Assembly (NCBI GenBank): GCA_002380675.1
Contig: DFWB01000281.1
Coordinates: 1 to 16,514, forward strand
Length of the DNA: 16,514 bases
Origin: Akkermansiaceae bacterium UBA4145
GTDB lineage: Bacteria; Verrucomicrobiota; Verrucomicrobiia; Verrucomicrobiales; Akkermansiaceae
Reading direction: 5' to 3'
Shown: in pieces, positions 14,487 through 16,514 of the stretch
Layout of the letters: every line of letters begins with the position of its first letter
Numbering within the stretch: position 1 is the stretch's first letter
Notes under the pieces: generated by a model
What the model saw: the letters and a program-made list of their open reading frames with translations, nothing else
Databases searched by the model: none
What the model was told of the DNA's origin: nothing
Position numbers and translations under genes: made by a program

Positions 14487-15563
14487 TCACTCCTCATCAA
14501 CCGTTTCGTCCCTCTGATAAATTGGAAGCTGTCGGTAGGGAACCGTAAAGGCGAGAACCATGGTAGCGGTTCCATAAATCCGGCCAGCCTCACGGCTATA
14601 CCAAGAACCATCCTGCTGCTGCTTGGGAAGGTAGGACTCATACATCCAGTTCGCATACGTTTCCCAGTATTTACCCCCTAGCTGAAACATTCCCTGAGCA
14701 GAGTAGTAATTCCCATAATACTCGAACTGGTAGTTCCGTAGCCGCTGATGGTTTCTCAGAACAAACTCCCCAGCTTTGATGGTCGCCGGTTTCCCATGCT
14801 CCCCACAGAGCTCGAGGCAGAGCAACCCCATGCCGGTGAGAGATTCCTTGTGGCTCGTGCGGTCCGAATACCCAAAGCTTCCCAGCCGGTCATCATAATG
14901 GCGGTAAAGGTAAGCAACGGCATCTTCAATCGCACTGTCAGGGACCGCTGCTCCGTTCAGCTTCGCTGAGCGTAGGGCCATGAGAGCCCATCCGCTGCAG
15001 GAGGTATCACTGTCGCGTGAACCCGGATGGTATCTCCACCCTCCCTGGTTCTTCTCCGACTTGGGGACTCGCTGAGCGCGAAGGATTAATTGAAGAGCAC
15101 GCGCAAGGGCTCCCTTAACACGCTTCTGCCGCTCTGGATCCACCATTCCCGAAACCTCTGAGAGAAACAGGGTGCTGATATTGTGAGCATACATCGGGCC
15201 GCTTCCCGCATGCCCAGCGACGAAAAGGCCCGTGCGCTGCTGATGTTGGAGGACATAATCGATGCACCGGTTGATATTGGCCGCATAGGGGCCCTCAGTG
15301 GGCATGTGTCCCTTGGAGAGGAAGGCCATCCCGACAAGAGAGGGGATTCCAGTAGAAGTTCCGTAGTTCTCCGGAAAGCTGCCGTTTCGCTCCTGAGACT
15401 GGGCAAGAAACTGTAAACCTCGTTCTACAGCAGGATCCACTTTGCTTTTCCACTCCGAGAAAACCGTCTTGGGAATCTCCTGAGCGTAAGCACTCCCGAG
15501 CAATAGCAGAAGACTACATCCCGCAGTGAAACACATTCCTCTCATTCTAATTCCATTCACCAT
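14487..15563 (-). CDS. Secreted squalene-cyclase/prenyltransferase-like alpha-barrel repeat protein
   Basis: The 358-residue protein has a signal peptide ending in SAYA (residue 27). An ATG six codons later would give a more standard signal. The mature part is a series of helical-pair repeats of the terpene cyclase/prenyltransferase alpha-alpha toroid: RGLQFLAQSQERNGSFPE, DYVLQHQQRTGLF, ILRAQRV...GGWRY, SDTSCSGWALMALRSA, VAYLYRHYDDRLGSFGY and, near the end, YLPKQQQDGSWYS, a QW-type motif. The DxDD acid motif of true squalene-hopene cyclases is not seen and the protein is about half their length, so it is unlikely to be a cyclase; binding or scaffolding is more plausible. It starts 21 bases after the stop of the Gln/Ala-rich gene on the same strand. 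In planctomycetes and verrucomicrobia such proteins often sit near MoxR/VWA (aerotolerance-type) genes. Confidence 0.85.
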   Translation of the reverse strand: MVNGIRMRGMCFTAGCSLLLLLGSAYAQEIPKTVFSEWKSKVDPAVERGLQFLAQSQERNGSFPENYGTSTGIPSLVGMAFLSKGHMPTEGPYAANINRCIDYVLQHQQRTGLFVAGHAGSGPMYAHNISTLFLSEVSGMVDPERQKRVKGALARALQLILRAQRVPKSEKNQGGWRYHPGSRDSDTSCSGWALMALRSAKLNGAAVPDSAIEDAVAYLYRHYDDRLGSFGYSDRTSHKESLTGMGLLCLELCGEHGKPATIKAGEFVLRNHQRLRNYQFEYYGNYYSAQGMFQLGGKYWETYANWMYESYLPKQQQDGSWYSREAGRIYGTATMVLAFTVPYRQLPIYQRDETVDEE

Positions 15564-15584
15564 GACTGATTTCGATCTAAGAGA

Positions 15585-16514
15585 CTACTTACCACCTCGG
15601 GCAACCTCCTGAAAATAGCGCTTCACGAGTCCCCGGTAATCCTCCGGAACGCCTCCAACCCCAGCGCCACCAACATCAGAGCGCAGGATCTCCTTGAGCT
15701 TTTCCCAATCCTTGGCACTGACTCCCAGTTTGGCCAATTCAGGTGGCACACCCGGATCTCCCTGAGCCTGCCGAATGCCCTCCTCGGGCTTCTGTCCGGG
15801 CTCCTGAGATGGCTGCCCTTCCTGGCCCGGCTGCTGGCCCGGCTGCTGACCCGGCTGCTGGCCTGGCTGCTGGCCACTTTGCATCGCTTGCATCGCTTGC
15901 TGGGCCGCTTGCGACAGTGCTTCTGCCGCCTGCTGCGAGGCTTCAGATTGTTCTCCGGCTGTTTGTGCCTGGGAGGCTTGAGCTGCTGCTTCCATTGCTT
16001 CCGCGAGGGCTTCCGGGCTCCCGGGCAATTGATTAGGTCTAGGCTGCTGACCAGCCGCCTGCTGGGCCTGCTGGGCGAACTGCTGGGCAGCTTGCTGAAG
16101 AGCTTCAGCCGCATTCCCAAAGTTTTCTGAAGCCTGCTCATGCTGCTGAGCCGCCTGCGAGGACTGACCCTCCTCTGCCGACTGGGCAGCCTGCGAAGCC
16201 TGTTCGCTCCCCTGCTGAGCCTGCTGACTAGCCCGGTTCATCTGACCGGACTGCCCATTCAGTTGAGGAAGATCCTGAATGGCCTCCGCCAGAGCAGCAG
16301 CTTCTTCTGCCTGCAACTCCTGGACTGCTTGCAGCGCTTGGTCAATATCACCGGCCTCAAGAGATTCCAGGGCTTCCGCAATTTCCGCTTGCCGCTCCGC
16401 GAGCTCGGCAAGCTCCGGATCAGCCTGATCCCCACCCTGTCCAGATTGTTGACCCTCGCCGGTCTCCTGACCCTCACCAGATTGCTCACCCTCACCAGAC
16501 TGCTCACCCTCACC
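15585..16514 (-). CDS. Ala/Gln/Gly-rich coiled repeat protein (N-terminal part missing)
   Basis: The frame stays open to the window edge, so the true start lies beyond base 16514; 309 residues are visible. From the N-terminal side there are acidic hexapeptide repeats (GEGEQS, GEGEQS, GEGQET, GEGQQS). These are followed by a helical stretch (ELAELAERQAEIAEAL...), a long Ala/Gln/Ser-rich likely coiled coil, then four QQPG units and a PEEG-rich linker. The end is a conserved-looking domain, WEKLKEILRSDVGG...VPEDYRGLVKRYFQEVARG. This EDYR.LVKRYF ending is typical of large membrane-anchored proteins encoded in MoxR/DUF58/VWA clusters of planctomycetes and verrucomicrobia, so a cell-envelope role is inferred. 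No function can be assigned. A TTG at 16316 is not a credible start, because similar coding sequence continues upstream. Confidence 0.8.
   Translation of the reverse strand, partial: GEGEQSGEGEQSGEGQETGEGQQSGQGGDQADPELAELAERQAEIAEALESLEAGDIDQALQAVQELQAEEAAALAEAIQDLPQLNGQSGQMNRASQQAQQGSEQASQAAQSAEEGQSSQAAQQHEQASENFGNAAEALQQAAQQFAQQAQQAAGQQPRPNQLPGSPEALAEAMEAAAQASQAQTAGEQSEASQQAAEALSQAAQQAMQAMQSGQQPGQQPGQQPGQQPGQEGQPSQEPGQKPEEGIRQAQGDPGVPPELAKLGVSAKDWEKLKEILRSDVGGAGVGGVPEDYRGLVKRYFQEVARGGK
15826..15873. repeat. Four tandem 12-bp units encoding QQPG
   Basis: On the + strand the units read CCCGGCTGCTGG, with one or two base changes between copies. They lie inside the repeat-rich protein gene and keep its reading frame, encoding a Gln-Pro-Gly linker. 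Copy number may vary between strains by slippage. Confidence 0.8.
16452..16514. repeat. 18-bp tandem units encoding GEGEQS-type hexapeptides, running off the window
   Basis: On the + strand the unit is ACCCTCACCAGATTGCTC. Two near-identical copies (16470-16505) follow a diverged one (16452-16469), and a further partial copy reaches the window edge, so the array is longer than seen. It encodes an acidic, flexible segment of the partial - strand gene. Confidence 0.75.

Noticed and set aside
15826..15873. Tandem repeats as a possible CRISPR array
   Set aside because: The units are contiguous, 12 bp long, without spacers, and encode an in-frame peptide linker.
15743..16036. Pro/Ala-rich open frame on the + strand
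   Set aside because: It is the antisense of the Gln/Ala-rich repeats, where low complexity keeps all frames open.
16259..16513. Arg/Val-rich open frame on the - strand near the window end
   Set aside because: It is the shifted reading of the GEGEQS repeats; the Gln/Gly/Glu frame continues into a plausible protein with a conserved end.

Overview
This looks like chromosomal DNA of moderate-to-high GC from a Gram-negative bacterium. It encodes lipoproteins, a TolC-type outer-membrane channel, an OmpH/Skp-like protein and many Sec signal peptides. The best guess is a member of Verrucomicrobiota or a neighbouring PVC-group lineage. The reasons are the squalene-cyclase-like repeat protein paired with an Ala/Gln/Gly-rich coiled protein, the Cys-rich lipoprotein with a CKTPWDVCC motif, and starts that mostly lack a Shine-Dalgarno sequence. 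This placement is inference from gene types only. There are 14 protein genes, two of them cut by the window edges. Coding density is high and no gap between genes exceeds about 130 bases. I see no tRNA, rRNA, CRISPR array, insertion sequence or phage gene.

Region 1 (1-4752, + strand) is a tight run that I read as an export operon, probably for metal ions. It holds the end of a MacB/FtsX-type ABC permease, an ArsP_1-family permease with paired cysteines at its N-terminus, a Cys-rich lipoprotein, a NodT/OprM-type outer-membrane lipoprotein, and, after a perfect 11-bp inverted repeat, a secreted His-rich protein. A FetB-like metal-export permease (4779-5486, - strand) converges on it.

Region 2 (5573-7752) has two spermidine-synthase-like SAM-fold genes facing each other with stop codons interlocked in one TTAA. 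They are followed by a YceI-family lipoprotein.

Region 3 (7778-13719) is a trans-4-hydroxy-L-proline degradation cluster with all four core steps. The steps are epimerase (11413-12399), FAD D-hydroxyproline dehydrogenase/oxidase (12484-13719), pyrroline-4-hydroxy-2-carboxylate deaminase (10483-11379) and 2-oxoglutarate semialdehyde dehydrogenase (7778-9349), all on the - strand. Together they turn hydroxyproline into 2-oxoglutarate. An ornithine-cyclodeaminase-family reductase (9481-10431, + strand, with its own promoter) sits inside the cluster and may add a side branch for pyrroline-2-carboxylate. No transporter or regulator for the pathway is visible.

Region 4 (13843-16514) has an OmpH/Skp-like periplasmic protein, divergent from the hydroxyproline genes across a 15-bp palindrome. 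After it, on the - strand, come the repeat-rich coiled protein (cut by the window end) and the squalene-cyclase-like repeat protein, probably co-transcribed.
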